A stretch of 64,000 bases of DNA from Gorsachius magnificus. Its lineage: Eukaryota; Chordata; Aves; Pelecaniformes; Ardeidae. The stretch's first letter is position 1. Every line of letters starts with the position of its first letter. The translations under genes and the position numbers were made by a program. The DNA is taken from assembly GCA_034008185.1 (NCBI GenBank), contig CM067082.1:7796984-7860983 (forward strand), given 5' to 3'. A model generated the notes under the pieces. The model had not been told where the DNA came from. It was given only the letters and a program-made list of their open reading frames with translations, and searched no databases. Below are positions 47,950-59,500 of the stretch, one piece after another.

Positions 47950-50427
47950 CAGAAATACATGGTAAAGAGCAAGTCCCATAGCAACATACTTAATATGATA
48001 GGTAGGAAATAGAATAGAAGTGAGCTGAGGATTAAAAGGAATTGGCTTTGGTTGTCACTGGAAGAGCTGTTAAGTATTCCTAGCTAAAATACTCTCACCC
48101 CCAGTCCAGCTCAGTGTCCAAACCAGGCACCATTTGTCTCATTGAGTTTTAGTAGCCAATTCCCAGATATGTAACTGAGGTTTGTGGAATCAACCAGTGC
48201 AAAGCAGAACCAAAAGAAACTTTGTTAGACTCCTGCACATGAAAAACTCATGCCTCCTTTCACCACTTCTAATGGCTTGTTCAGCTCTGAATCAGAGGAT
48301 CTCATATAAAACATAATGACTTTTAATTAACCTATTTAAATGTCTTTGCTTCATTTGGGTTCATTATTTGATGTCCACCATTTAAGGAAGCACTCCACCT
48401 CATCCTCCAAGCCAGTGACAACCATCTCTTGTCCTGTTTGTGAGACACAACCCTTCCCACATGTCAGATACTTATTCCACATTGTGGGTATAATTCCAAA
48501 CCCTGATTGCAGCAGTCCTTACTTTAAAAAAGTAAGGCTGCTGAGATGAAGGGGGCTATGGAGATTACAGAGCAGGAAAGAGAATCTCATATGCACAGAA
48601 AGCCTTTGCGTGAAGAGCTTTTTTCTGGTGAGCTGCATGTACACAAAGACTGATCCCAAGGGTCTGGGAAATTAGCATCCTTGTATTTTGAAGGAGAATT
48701 TTCTAAGTTGGCTTGGCTAACACTGAAAAACAGAAACAGGTCATGACTGGATTTTTCTCTGCAACAGGAAGGAGCAACCTTGCCTACCACACATGGCTGA
48801 TCTGGAATGAGTTATCTGCATCAAGGTCACGTCTTCATTTTCCTCATTCTGTGTTATGTGAAATTGCAAAGATGATGCATCTTCCTTCTTGAGAAAGTAG
48901 ATATTTGGTGTTTTGTTGTGTTTTGAGTGTTTTTTTTAACATCTCATTTACATCATAGATTGCTTGCTTATTATCTAATTTTACCAAAACACTTAGGTCA
49001 GATCTTCTGATATAAACTGTAGAAGTCAGCTGAAAAACTAAAGTAGGAATAAACAAGAACTGAAATTAAATATAACTCAACCCAAGAACAGGCAAGAGGA
49101 GCACATCTGGTAGAATCTTAAGGCTGTTTTTTTTCAATTTCAAATAGATATGACCTTCAGTACACTGAAATTTAATTGCAAACATTTAGTCTGATTTAGT
49201 AAGCCTGAAAGTCTGTCTCTTCTAGAAGAGATTACTAAATTATTTTTCTGGGTGGGGGGAGGTGAAAAGAGCTAGTCCTCTGCAGGGACATCATAATTTA
49301 AGGATGCATCCCTACCAATATCCAAACCACGGCTTTTAAATCTGCAGATGTCTGGAAAAGATTTTAAAGTCAAATAAAGCAGATTAGAACTCTTTGCTCC
49401 CAGGGAATTTCACATGCTTGAAGAACAGCAATTGCTTTGTCTTCTGCTGAAATGCAGCTATCTCTGGGGCAGAGAGAAGCAGCTGTGTAACACCACATAG
49501 CGATGCCACACAGGAACTTGACAGGAAAGGAAAAATCGCACGTGAAAGCACAGCAGCATCAGGAACTTAGCTAGACAAACTGTGCAGTCATTACCCATTC
49601 AGATTATTGGGACAGAGATGGGAATTAGGCTTCCTGTACCACAGGGCCTTTAAACACCCCTATGTGGCAAAGCCTGAAGTTTGATATCTTATTTGAAGCC
49701 TGGCAATCACCATCTTATAGGGCCCTTTGCTCTGATACTGCTGCTGCGAGTGCTGTTCTAGTGTCATAACAGCAGATACATTTTCATTGAGGAGCAGCAT
49801 TTGGTTACAGGCTGAGTTTGCTGGTGCTAATACCTTGGTTTGCTTCCAGAAAGTGGAAGGAAGCAAAAAAAAAAAAAAAAAAAAAAAAGAAAACAGGAAA
49901 GGCAGCAATCCAAATATGAATCAAAAGCTGTGCAACCCACGGAGTCAATGGGGACCTGAACTGAGATAATAAATACCTGGCTCTGGATGAACATTAGAAG
50001 GCTTAGCAATATGGTTCACTTGCTTCTCAAAGGGGGAAAGTGCAGGGTGAAAAATTAATGCAGTTGCTGGAAATCTGAGACAAATAACCAGCTTCACCAG
50101 AGGCTTAGGAGGTGGTGATGGGTTTGCCCATAAAGGAATTTTGCTATGCCTAATTAAAGCACTGGTAAATGTAAAAGGCATCCAAAGAAGGAATACGAAA
50201 GCAGTTCTTGTGAGGCTTACACATTGCTGCTATAAACAGGAGGCTGGTGGTCTGTTACTACCTTCCATAGGTGCTAAGTCATCAAAAAGATGCCTGTTTT
50301 GCACAGCTAGCCTTCGAATGACCTGCTTGGGTGGCAGGAGTATTCCACCCTGCCACTAACCTATGGCCCCCTTCAGGAGAGTAAGAGGTGGCCTTTGTAT
50401 ACAAAATTTAGGCTTCAGTGAAGGATT
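47950..50427. other. Unique non-coding stretch
   Basis: No gene or transposable element is recognised. An A24 run at 49865-49888 is the main simple repeat. Open frames are at most 84 codons. Confidence 0.55.
49865..49888 (+). repeat. A24 homopolymer
   Basis: Twenty-four consecutive A. I looked for a retrocopy ending in this poly(A) and saw no recognisable processed gene immediately upstream, so it is listed as a simple repeat. Confidence 0.95.
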
Positions 50428-50807
50428 TTAGCCTGGAGAAGAGAAGGCTGTGGGAGACCTGATTACGGCCTTTCAGTACCTAAAGGGAGCCTATAGGAAA
50501 GATGGGGACAATCTTTTTAGTAGGGACAGCTGTGACAGGACAAGGGGTAATGGTTTTGAACTAAACCAGGGTAGATTTAGACTGGGTATAAGGAGGAAAT
50601 TCTTTACAATGAGGGTGGTGAAACACTGGAACAGGTTGCCCAGAGAGGTGGTGGAGGCCCCATCCCTGGAAACATTCAAGGCCAGGTTGGATGGGGCTCT
50701 GAGCAACCTGATCGAGTTAGCGGTGTCCCTGCTCCCTGCAGGGGGGTTGGACTAGATGACCTCTAGGGGTCCCTTCCAACCCCAAACATACTATGATTCT
50801 ATGATTT
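50428..50807 (+). mobile_element. 5'-truncated CR1 LINE, plus strand
   Basis: It begins in the LEKRRL(W)ETLITAFQYLKG region. A 101-codon frame (50450-50755) continues through [20 protein letters not shown] and [20 protein letters not shown]. The 3' UTR GACCTCTAGGGGTCCCTTCC and the octamer tail CTATGATTCTATGATT close it at about 50807. It is the same subfamily as the copies at 30292, 39431 and 53232. Confidence 0.96.
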
Positions 50808-51428
50808 AGGCACAGTTAAACAACCACTTTTGAGTCCCGCTGGAGGCCTGATTTATACCAACCACCGTCTGCAAATAACGCGGGGTCAGACCTGTTCCGC
50901 TCATCCTCCGTGTATGGACCCAAGGTCTGGCAGCTCTAAGTACTTAGGCATTCAAACTAGCTATGCCAAGCTTTGCCTGGTAAATAATGCTTAGATGCCT
51001 TAATCAGACATCAGTACATAAGATAGGAGCGGGGACTCATCCAAACAAACCTCATCTAGAGGTCAATACCCCTTACATTTTTTTTAAGTTTATTTAATCC
51101 CCAGGATATTATTGCAGCATAGCATTATGCATGACCATAGCAGTACCGTAACAATACAGTATTGATCCTGGAGCACAGCATGCCAGTAAGTAAAGAGAAC
51201 TCGTGATCAGAAATAATTTCAGAGAGTTATTGCAGAGGACTGAGAAATAATACATGGTGACTCAGGCAGGGCACTCACAGGGCCAGCACCAGAGATGGTT
51301 ACAGTGAAGGCTGTGGGACATCTGCTCCTGACAGATGAACAGATCTTATTTACTCTAGGTTACAAAATGGAAATCATAGAAAAAGTAATAACAAAAGATT
51401 GAGACTACTATAACTATGTTTCAGGTGA
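50808..51428. other. Unique non-coding stretch
   Basis: Between a CR1 tail and LTR A2 I see no recognisable gene or repeat. Confidence 0.55.
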
Positions 51429-53076
51429 TGTACGGGGTGCCCATATCCCGGTGTCGGCATGGGTGCTGCAGGGCGGCCCCTGAGGGGAGAGGCCGGGGCT
51501 GCCCCGTGCCGGACACAGCCGGTCCCAGCCGGCTCCAAGGGCCCCACCGCAGGGCACAGCTGAGCCCCTCAGCCAAGCTGGGGGCGCCGGGGGCAAAAGC
51601 GGTTTCCGAAAGGGCCAGAGGCGGCCCAGGCCGAGGAGGAGGAAGGCAAGGAGGGAGCAGCAGCAGAGGCAGCCCCAGGCCGCAGGAGGAGGAGGAGGAG
51701 GAGGGCAGGAGGTGCTGCAGGCCCGCAGCAGGGATCCCCTGCAGGGACCCCGCTGGAGCAGAGCCCCAGCCTGCAGCCCGGGGAGGGCCCCAGGCCGCAG
51801 CAGGGGGATCTTTCCTGCAGGAGCTGCGGCCGTGGAGAGCCCAGGCGGGAGCAGGTTGTCCCTGAGGGACTGCAGCCCGGGGAAGGGCCCGCGCTGGAGC
51901 AGGGAGACGGGTGAGGAGGGAGGAGCGGCCCCCAGGGGCTGGCAGGGACTGACCGCGACCCCCAGCCCACCCCTGCGCCCCTCGGGGGAGAGGGCTCAGG
52001 AGGGAAGTCGTGAAGGTGGAACTGGGGGAAAGGGGGTGGAGGGAAGGCATTGTTTTAATTCACCTTTTTTCTCACCCGTGGATCTATTTTAATTGGCTAT
52101 AAATTAAACTCATTTTCCTCAAGTCAAGTCTGTTCTGCCTGCGTTGATAATTGAAGAGTGACAGTATTGTGTTTATGTGGGAAGGTTTTGGTAATGGAGG
52201 GAAGGCTGCAGCAGTGGCTTCTGTGAGAAGCTGCTAGAAGCTTCTCCTATGTCCAATAGAGTCAATGCCACCCGGCTCCAATACAGACCTGCTGCTGGCC
52301 AAAGCTGAGCCCATCAGCAATGGTGGTAGTGCCTCTGTGATAGCATATTTAAGAAGGGGGGGGAAACCTGCTATCCAGCAGCTGAGAGAGAAGAGTGAGA
52401 GGAGCAGCCCTGCAGCCCCCCAGGCCAGTGGCGCAGGAGGGCAGGAGGGGCTCCAGGCGCCGGAGCAGAGATTCCCCTCAGCCCCTGGGGCAGCCCATGG
52501 TGGGGCAGGCTGTGCCCCTGCAGCCCAGAGAGGTTAACGGTGAAGCAGATATCTAACCTGCATCTTAAAGGACCCTGTGCCCAAGCAGGCGGATGTTCAC
52601 ATGGTCACTGCTTCCTTCAGAGAAGGACTACGGCCCACGGGTGGTACCGCACTCCCAAGCAGGGGAAGAGAGTGAAGAGGAAGGAATGACAAAGACAACT
52701 TGTGATGAACTGACCACAACCCCCATTCCCTGTCCCCCTGTACCACTCGGGGGAAAGAGGTAGGGAAGCTGGGAGTGAAGAAGGGAGGGGTGGGGGAAAG
52801 GTGGTTTTAGATTTGTTCTTGTTTCTCATTATCCTACTCTGATTTTCATTGGCAATAAATTAAATTAATTTCCCCAAGCTGAATCTGTTTTGCCCCTGAT
52901 GGTAATTGCGGAGTGATCTCACTGTCCTCTTCTCAACTCACAAGTCTTTTCTTGTATTTTCTCCCCCAGTCCAGCTGAAGAGGGGGAGTGATAGAGTGGC
53001 TTGGTGGGCACACGTTGGCCAGCCAAGGTCAGCCCACCACTGTGATCTCCCTGTCTTCATCTTGACCCATGAGCTT
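51429..53076 (+). mobile_element. LTR family A, second copy, split by LTR C
   Basis: It starts TGTACGGGGTGCCC and follows the family-A copy at 15239-16638 closely through the GC-rich U3, including the CGGTTTCCGAAAGGGCCAGA block. It carries about 100 bp of GC-rich sequence that the first copy lacks. ATTAAA lies at 52103-52108. Within the U5 (after about 52158) the sequence is replaced by LTR C; a family-A U5 piece (GTGATCTCCC, CATCTTGACCCATGAGCTTT) resumes at about 53041 and ends near 53076. The last 100 or so bases of U5 are absent, so the 3' end is truncated and no target duplication can be assigned. There is no internal ERV sequence. Confidence 0.85.
52159..53039 (+). mobile_element. Solo LTR, family C, nested in LTR A2
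   Basis: It starts TGACAGTATTGTGTTTATGT (or at TGTGTTTATG, 52168) and ends AAGGTCAGCCCACCA. Length is about 880 bp. U3 landmarks are GAGAAGCTGCTAGAAGCTTC and ATGTCCAATAGAGTCAATGC, typical of a common avian LTR family as I remember it. ATATTTAAG at 52345-52353 is TATA-like. AATAAA lies at 52854-52859 and is followed by a U5 clearly homologous to that of family A (GTTTTGCCC, GAGTGATCTC, GAGGGGGAGTGATAGAG). The exact ends and target duplication are ambiguous, because the target was itself a U5 of similar sequence. Confidence 0.82.
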
Positions 53077-53231
53077 TTTTTGGGTAAATATAGCAGCCCT
53101 GGTCTGCAAATACAGCTGTAATGGCAAAATTTTGAACTATTTGCTTCAAGACTGGCAACTTGTACTTGGGTGAATAGCTGTCTAAATAAAATCTGTAAAT
53201 CTTAGGCTTGCTCCATCCTAATCAAACTATA
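53077..53231. other. Short unique spacer
   Basis: AT-rich sequence between LTR A2 and the next CR1, with no recognisable feature. Confidence 0.5.
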
Positions 53232-54343
53232 ATATTGAAAAGTCATGGCAGTCAGGTGAAGTACCTGGGGACTGGAACACCATCCATTAGTGGATAAGGA
53301 ATTGGTTGGATGGTCACATCCAGAGGGTAGTGGTTAATGGCTCTATGCCCAAATGGAGACTGGCGACAAGTGGTGACCCTCAGGGATTGTACCGGGACCA
53401 GTGCTGTTTAATATTTTCATCAATGACATAGTGAGATTGAGCGCACCCTCAGCAAGTTTTCAGATGACACCAAGCTGAGTGGTGCAGTTGACACACCAGA
53501 AGGACAGGATGTCATCCAAAGAGACCTGGACAAGTTGGAGAGGTGGGCCCGTGTGAACCTCGTGAAGTTCAACAAGGCCAAGTGCAAGGTCCTGCACCTG
53601 GGTCAGGGCAACCCCTAGTATCAATACAGGATGGGGAATGAAGCAATTGAGAGAAGTGCATGAAGAAGGACTTGAGAGTACTGGTGGATGAAAAGCTGGA
53701 CATGAGCCAGCAATGTGCGCTGGCAGCCCAGAAGGCCAACCGGATCCTGGGCTGCATCAGAAGAAACATGGCCAGCAGGTCGAGGGAGGTGATTCTGCCC
53801 CTCTGCTTTGCTCTGGTGAGACCTCACCTGGAGTACTGCGTCCATCCCTGGAGCCCTCAGCACAGGAAAGACATGGAACTGTTGGAGTGGGTCCAGAGGA
53901 GGGCTACAAAAATGATCTGAGGGCTGGAGCATGTCCTCTCCTATGAGGACAGGCTGAGACTATTGGGGTTGTTCAGACTGGGGAAGAGAAGGTTGCGGGC
54001 AGACCTTATTGCAGCCTTCCAGTACTTAAAGAGGGCCTATAGGAAAGTTGGGTACAAACTTTTTAGCAAGGCCTGCTGTGACAGGACAAGGGGTAATGGT
54101 TTTAAACTAGAGGAGAGTAGATTCAGACTAGATCTAAGGAAGAAATTTTTTATGATGAGGGTGGTGAAACACTGGATCAGGTTGCCCAGAGAGGTGGAGA
54201 TGCCCCATTCAAGGCCAGGTTGGATGGGGCTCTGAGCAACCTGATCTAGTTAAAGGTGTCCCTGCTCCCTGCAGGGAGGTTGGACTAGATGACCTCTAAA
54301 GGTCCCTTCCAACTCCAAGCATTCTCTGATTATATGATTCTAT
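53232..54343 (+). mobile_element. CR1 LINE with internal RT deletion, plus strand
   Basis: The element opens with the equivalent of [14 protein letters not shown] (53234-53276). It then jumps directly to WIRNWLDG (from about 53288), so roughly 360 nt present in the copy at 30292, including RT motif A ([10 protein letters not shown]), are missing. Downstream are [20 protein letters not shown] remnants of motif B, then [10 protein letters not shown], where the FADD block has become FSDD. Next come [17 protein letters not shown] sequence, the frame 53660-53920 ([20 protein letters not shown]) and the frame 53963-54235. The octamer tail ends near 54343. Stops and frameshifts throughout show it is dead. 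Confidence 0.93.
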
Positions 54344-55690
54344 ATTATGGCCAGGTACTTAAAATTCTGACTATTGTTCTTTTGAAAGATACAGATGGAT
54401 CAGGAGGCCTGTCCTAAAATATAGCTGAGGCTTTTTAAATTTTAAAGCCTGCTACACAGAGCTAATAGGAACAATACATTCACAGAACTAAAGCAGCGTT
54501 GTGTTCTGCCCACTAGGTGTGAAATGCTGCAGGTGATCGAAAAAAAGTAAATAATGAATTATGGTTTGCTAGATTTTTGTTGTTTTGTGGTTTTTTAATA
54601 CTAAGAAACTTTGAAAAATAAATGCCTGCATATAATTGAAAATCTTGCCTGCTCTCTAGATATACCTATAGTAGAACAAAAGATCTGCAGGGATGATTAA
54701 AAAGCAGCAGTCTTTCTCAAGCACTATCTGATTAGCAGCATCCCCATTTACACAATCCTCCACTTGAATTTGCAGAACAGGGTATCGTCAGTGAATAACA
54801 ATAATGGGTCTGGTGGTGGGGTAGCATAAGGAAGTCAACTCTTTCCTGCTAACATATGCTGATCATCGGAAACTTATTTATAATGAGCTCATTTACAGTC
54901 TGTGTTTGCATAAGAGGGAAGACAGAGGAGGGAGCACAGACTTCATCTTTAGTGTGTTTATTCATTACTAAATTAATTCTATTACTATATTAACAATGGC
55001 AATTATTTAAAAAAACGTTCACGTGGGTCAGTAAGGAGGTGTCAGCTATCATCAGGCAACCAAATGAGGCTTCTAGCATAGGAGAGGAGTGCTCTGATGT
55101 TCCTCAGGCTAGCTGAACCATACCTGGCACACCTGTCTCTCCCTTCCTTCCATAGCTTTCTATCATAACTCTCTATAAAGGAACCTAGAGCAACCACAGT
55201 CCAGACTTAAGATCACATTATGTAGGTCCAACATAGCTGAAACACGTAAGCTTCGCTATTAAGTGGAGGGATTTACACTCCTTGACACTGTAAGTACCTT
55301 TGAAAAGCTTGAAGATGCTTACAGCATCCTTCAAGACTGCACTGAACATAACTGTTATAATGGTCCCAGGCCTGTTGGCTCAGGGAGGAAAAAGACATGT
55401 AAACATCTCTCTTTTACCATGACTAACTTGAGAAGAAAAAGCCACAACAAGAAAGCATGCAGTATATTTTTAACCTCCTCTTCATGCTCTTTTACAGAAG
55501 GGAAAGGAGGAAGGATGTCTCTAGTTTTAGGTTCCTCTGAACTACCTTCAGTTGGGTAAAAAACAAGTAACAGTCCAGTGTAATGAAGAATACAGGAAAA
55601 TTTTGGGGAAGACTGATCCTACTTCTTTTTTCCCCTGACATATATAAAATCAAATATAAAGCAAAATAATTACATTCTTGATGCCTGGAT
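54344..55690. other. Unique non-coding stretch
   Basis: No gene or transposable element is recognised. It is AT-rich. The longest frame (98 codons, 55263-55559) has no recognisable domain. Confidence 0.55.
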
Positions 55691-56302
55691 GTCATGTCCA
55701 TCATTAAGAATGAGGATCTGAGGAACTACAGGCTGGTTGGCCTCATTTGGGTTTCTGAGAAGGTTATGGAGCAAATCCACACAGAAGAACATTCCTATGC
55801 ATGTGAAGGCCAAGAAAGTAACTAGGAACAGCCAACATTAATTTACCAAGGGCAAATCATGCCTGACTGACCCAGTTGCCTTCTGTGGTGACTGCCATGG
55901 TAGTCTTAGAGAAACCAGTCAACATCACATACTTTGACAGGAGTGGAAAACTTGCAGTCAATCTGGAGATACAAAGACTGGTTGGGCAGACTTGAAGGTG
56001 ACTGGAAAACTAGGCTGTATTGAAAAAATAGCTGGACAGCTGGACTCCAAGGGTAGTGCCCACTGGTTTGAAGTTTTGGTGGCAGCCAGTTCCTCGCAGC
56101 ATGCCTCAGGGATCTACACTGGAGCCATACTGGACAACAGGACAGAGTGCACCATTGTCACCATCCCTGGAGGTATTTAAAAGACGGGCAGACGAGGTGC
56201 TTAGGGACATGGTTTAGTGGTAGGTTGGCAGGGTTAGGGTAATGGTTGGACTTGATGATCTTAAAGGTCTTTGCCAACCTAAACGATTCTATGATTCTGT
56301 AT
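55691..56302 (+). mobile_element. Composite or internally deleted CR1, plus strand
   Basis: The left part (55691-56157) is old RT sequence: KNEDLRNYRLVGL and VSEKVMEQI, then [13 protein letters not shown], and PQGSTLEP near 56106 (motif B equivalent), with many breaks. At about 56158 it passes abruptly to a much better preserved CR1 3' end: SLEVFKRRADEVLRDMV, stop, GACTTGATGATCTTAAAGGT and the tail ACGATTCTATGATTCTG. Either a young 5'-truncated CR1 landed in an old one, or one element lost the segment between. The sharp change in preservation favours two elements. Confidence 0.82.
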
Positions 56303-56420
56303 GTACACCTGTAGAGACCAGTTTTGTGGCAGAGGAGGGCAGCATGGGGACACAATACATTGCAGGACAGGGCTTCTATTCAGGTAGACCTCCATCATAG
56401 TGGCTTTACTATGTTACAAA

Positions 56421-56517
56421 GTCACAGAATGGTTGAGGTTGGAAGGGACTTCTTGAGGTCATCTTACCCACAAGCCCCTGCTCAAGCAGGGCCACCGAGA
56501 GCAGGTTGTCCAGGACT
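56421..56517 (-). mobile_element. Short old CR1 3' end, minus strand
   Basis: GTCACAGAATGGTTGAGGTT followed by GGAAGGGACTTCTTGAGGTC and CAAGCAGGGCCACCGAGAGC is the reverse complement of the 3' end of an old CR1 subfamily. Only about 100 bp remain. Confidence 0.8.
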
Positions 56518-59500
56518 CAAAAACTACAGTTTGAGAGTTCTCTGTCAGCGTCCTGCTATTCTTGTTTCTACTATTTGTTGTTCTTGTTTTCCCTCCCAAT
56601 TGATATTCTCATGTCTTTTGAGTGGCCTACCAACAGCAGACATGTCCTGGGAGAAAGTCAGGCTTTAAAAATATTCATCTTTTTAAAAAAAGTTTTGGAA
56701 TGATTTATTTTAAAATTAAATGGGAACTCTGTTCCCAATACATGTTTTCCTGCAAACCAATGTTTTCCTGGGAAAATTTGAGTTTCTGAGTAATATTACA
56801 CCAATGATAAATTTCAGGCTTGTTTTGGCTCTTCTTCTGTAGAGTGCAAAATGATCTACGTGCACCACCTCTTCCTTAACACAACCGTGTTTGAAAGTTA
56901 GTGAATTCCTTGAATGTTAAGAACCACAGAAGCATGAAGTCTTAGATTTCCATTAGCAGCGGCACTGCGTATTTTTTGTCTCCTAGTTAAATGATTTCAT
57001 GCAGATATTCCAAAGGAGAACTAATCTTTTTTAAACAGCTCTGGATAACTGGATAAGTACACTGGAGGTTTTTATTTTCCTTCTGTGTAGCACGTAATGG
57101 TTATTAGTGGGGACTGGATACTAATATTTCAGAAAGTAGACTGAAATAGGAAATCTTTTACTTCCTATTGTTCTAAGTTTTTATGCATAGAAATTCAACT
57201 GCATTTTCTAGCCTCTAGATTTCCCTTCAGCCAATCCCATTTAAACCTTTCCTTTAAAGCAGCGACTAACATTGATAACCACAAATCCCCTCTTGTACAA
57301 GTCCTCTCAGCCAATATTCTAGTAAATCCTTAGATTTAAGATGCTTACAAACACACACAAACACGTAGCCATGCTTAACAGAAGGCTTTGGAAACAAACA
57401 CCGAGTATGAAAATATCCTGATAAATACATACGCTAAGAAGGCTATGTCATGGAAACGTTTGGAGCAGCAGCAATCAAAAGACAGTTTCCTTTGCTTTTC
57501 TGCTTACAACAAGCAGAGCATAAAACTTTTGCCGAAGGAAGGACGGAGAGAAGGACAGACAGACAGCAGGTAACAAACATGGCTACGCACACATCCTCCC
57601 ACCTACTCCAGTCTACTTGGAATAGCAAACCACATCTTCCACACACATTACTCTGAGAGCCATCTTCAGTGATTTTCTCCAAGTATCTATTTATTCCCAG
57701 ACCACATCAATTGCTGCTGTTTTCAAGGTAACAACAAAGCTGGATTTGGAATCAAAATGAGTGGGATTCACCATGCTTCACTTGAGACATCTAAGGTTTA
57801 TAAACATCCAAATAAGTTTAATCACCCACATGAGTCAAGGGGGAAGAGCCAGGTGCTTTCAGAGGGTGAGTCACTTGAGCTCAGTGCACTTCTCAAAAAG
57901 ACGAGCTATCCTTTGAGTTTGTTTCTCTTGGTTGACTACAAGGGGAGCCTGGGCAACCCATCAAGGGTTTGTCATCTGAGTGTAGATACATAAATCAGAA
58001 CTGAAAAACCCAGCCTGTTTCTTTTGCTGAACAAAATTTAGAGACTTCTGTTAACTTAGTCAGTAGATGCTGTTTTTCAAAAAGCATAATTTGCAAGTTA
58101 ACCACAACAATATACAAGATTTATAAATGTTGCTTGCATGAGGAACAGGAATTGTGTTGGTATGTTAGCACCAGTGAATATCGACTTACCATTGCTTTCA
58201 CTGTTTGTAAAGGTGGCAAGACATGCATAACATACATATATATACAGAAATTAAGAATTCATCCTTGTTAATAGAAGTTATTTTCATCATCTTAATCATC
58301 ACCAATTACTCTATTAGCCTGCAAATCAGAAACCCCCCCCCCAACTTCCTTGTGACGGTGAGAGTTATTATACAACAATCATGGATCCACAACTTTTGAG
58401 TTCAGACACGGTTATTAGACTGTTCAATCTAGTCTGCTGTGTAGGAAAACCAACAGAAGCCCATTCTTCTGTATGTAGCTCGCTGCTGTCGTTAATCACT
58501 CTCATTTGAGCCTAATTTCTCATTTAAAACTGCAGGGCTTTTACACTCAGCATTACTTCTTACTTTTTTTCACTACTAGATTAGAGTCATTTAGTACTTG
58601 TTATTTTCCCCCTGTGCAAGCAATTATAAACCATAATCAAGCTTTTTGAGTCTCTCACCATAAGAGATCATCTTCTGTCCTTCAAATTATTCTTCTCAAG
58701 AGCCCTTACCAAATACGTTAATTTATGTACACTTGCATATAAATATTATTCAGGAGTACACAAAGTGACCTTTCAAAGGGGTATTGATTGTGGCATTTAC
58801 AAAAATTATCAGCTTATACCTTTGAAGGATATCACCAAAAATTAATTATTTTATTCCTACTATGTGAGTGATTCCAATGCCAGACGAGCTAGATACAGGT
58901 AGAAAAAAAAAAAAATTGGTAGTTATCATAGACCATGCCTGTGACCTTACCCCTCTGACCTCGGATGGATCACTTCAACTTCCTAACGTCAAATATATCT
59001 AAATCAAGAGTGAACTGCAGGGATTGATTGTTGGAATAGTCTATGCCAAAACCCGGCAGTTTAAAGATTAGCAGCTATCACATGGCTTCCCAAACTAGCT
59101 CAGGCAAGATATGCTCTGGAATACAAAGGCTTTCCCCCGCCACTCCAGAATTTGAAATCCAAAATGGCTTTTAGTATTTAGATTGCTTTTTAACAACCTA
59201 TCTTCTCCCCCCCCCCCATCTCCTTTTGTGTCATACACGTATAGTGTTTTTTCCATTTCCTCAAATCTGTAATGAGTGTAATAAAAAAGTAAATGTGACT
59301 CATGATTGCCACCGTAAAACATACCACAAAACTTTACCACAATTCCTTATGCAGTTATCCCACATTCTTTCAAGAGGAGTAACCGCCTGAGGATCATCTC
59401 TACTTCCTCAACCTATACTTCCTTAATTCTGTCAATCTTAGAGTGAATCCATCTGTGATGTAATGATAATACAGTTTTCAAGTGAATAATGAAAAAAACA

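Noticed and set aside
49865..49888. Poly(A) tail of a processed pseudogene
   Set aside because: No recognisable coding remnant upstream and no flanking duplication seen.
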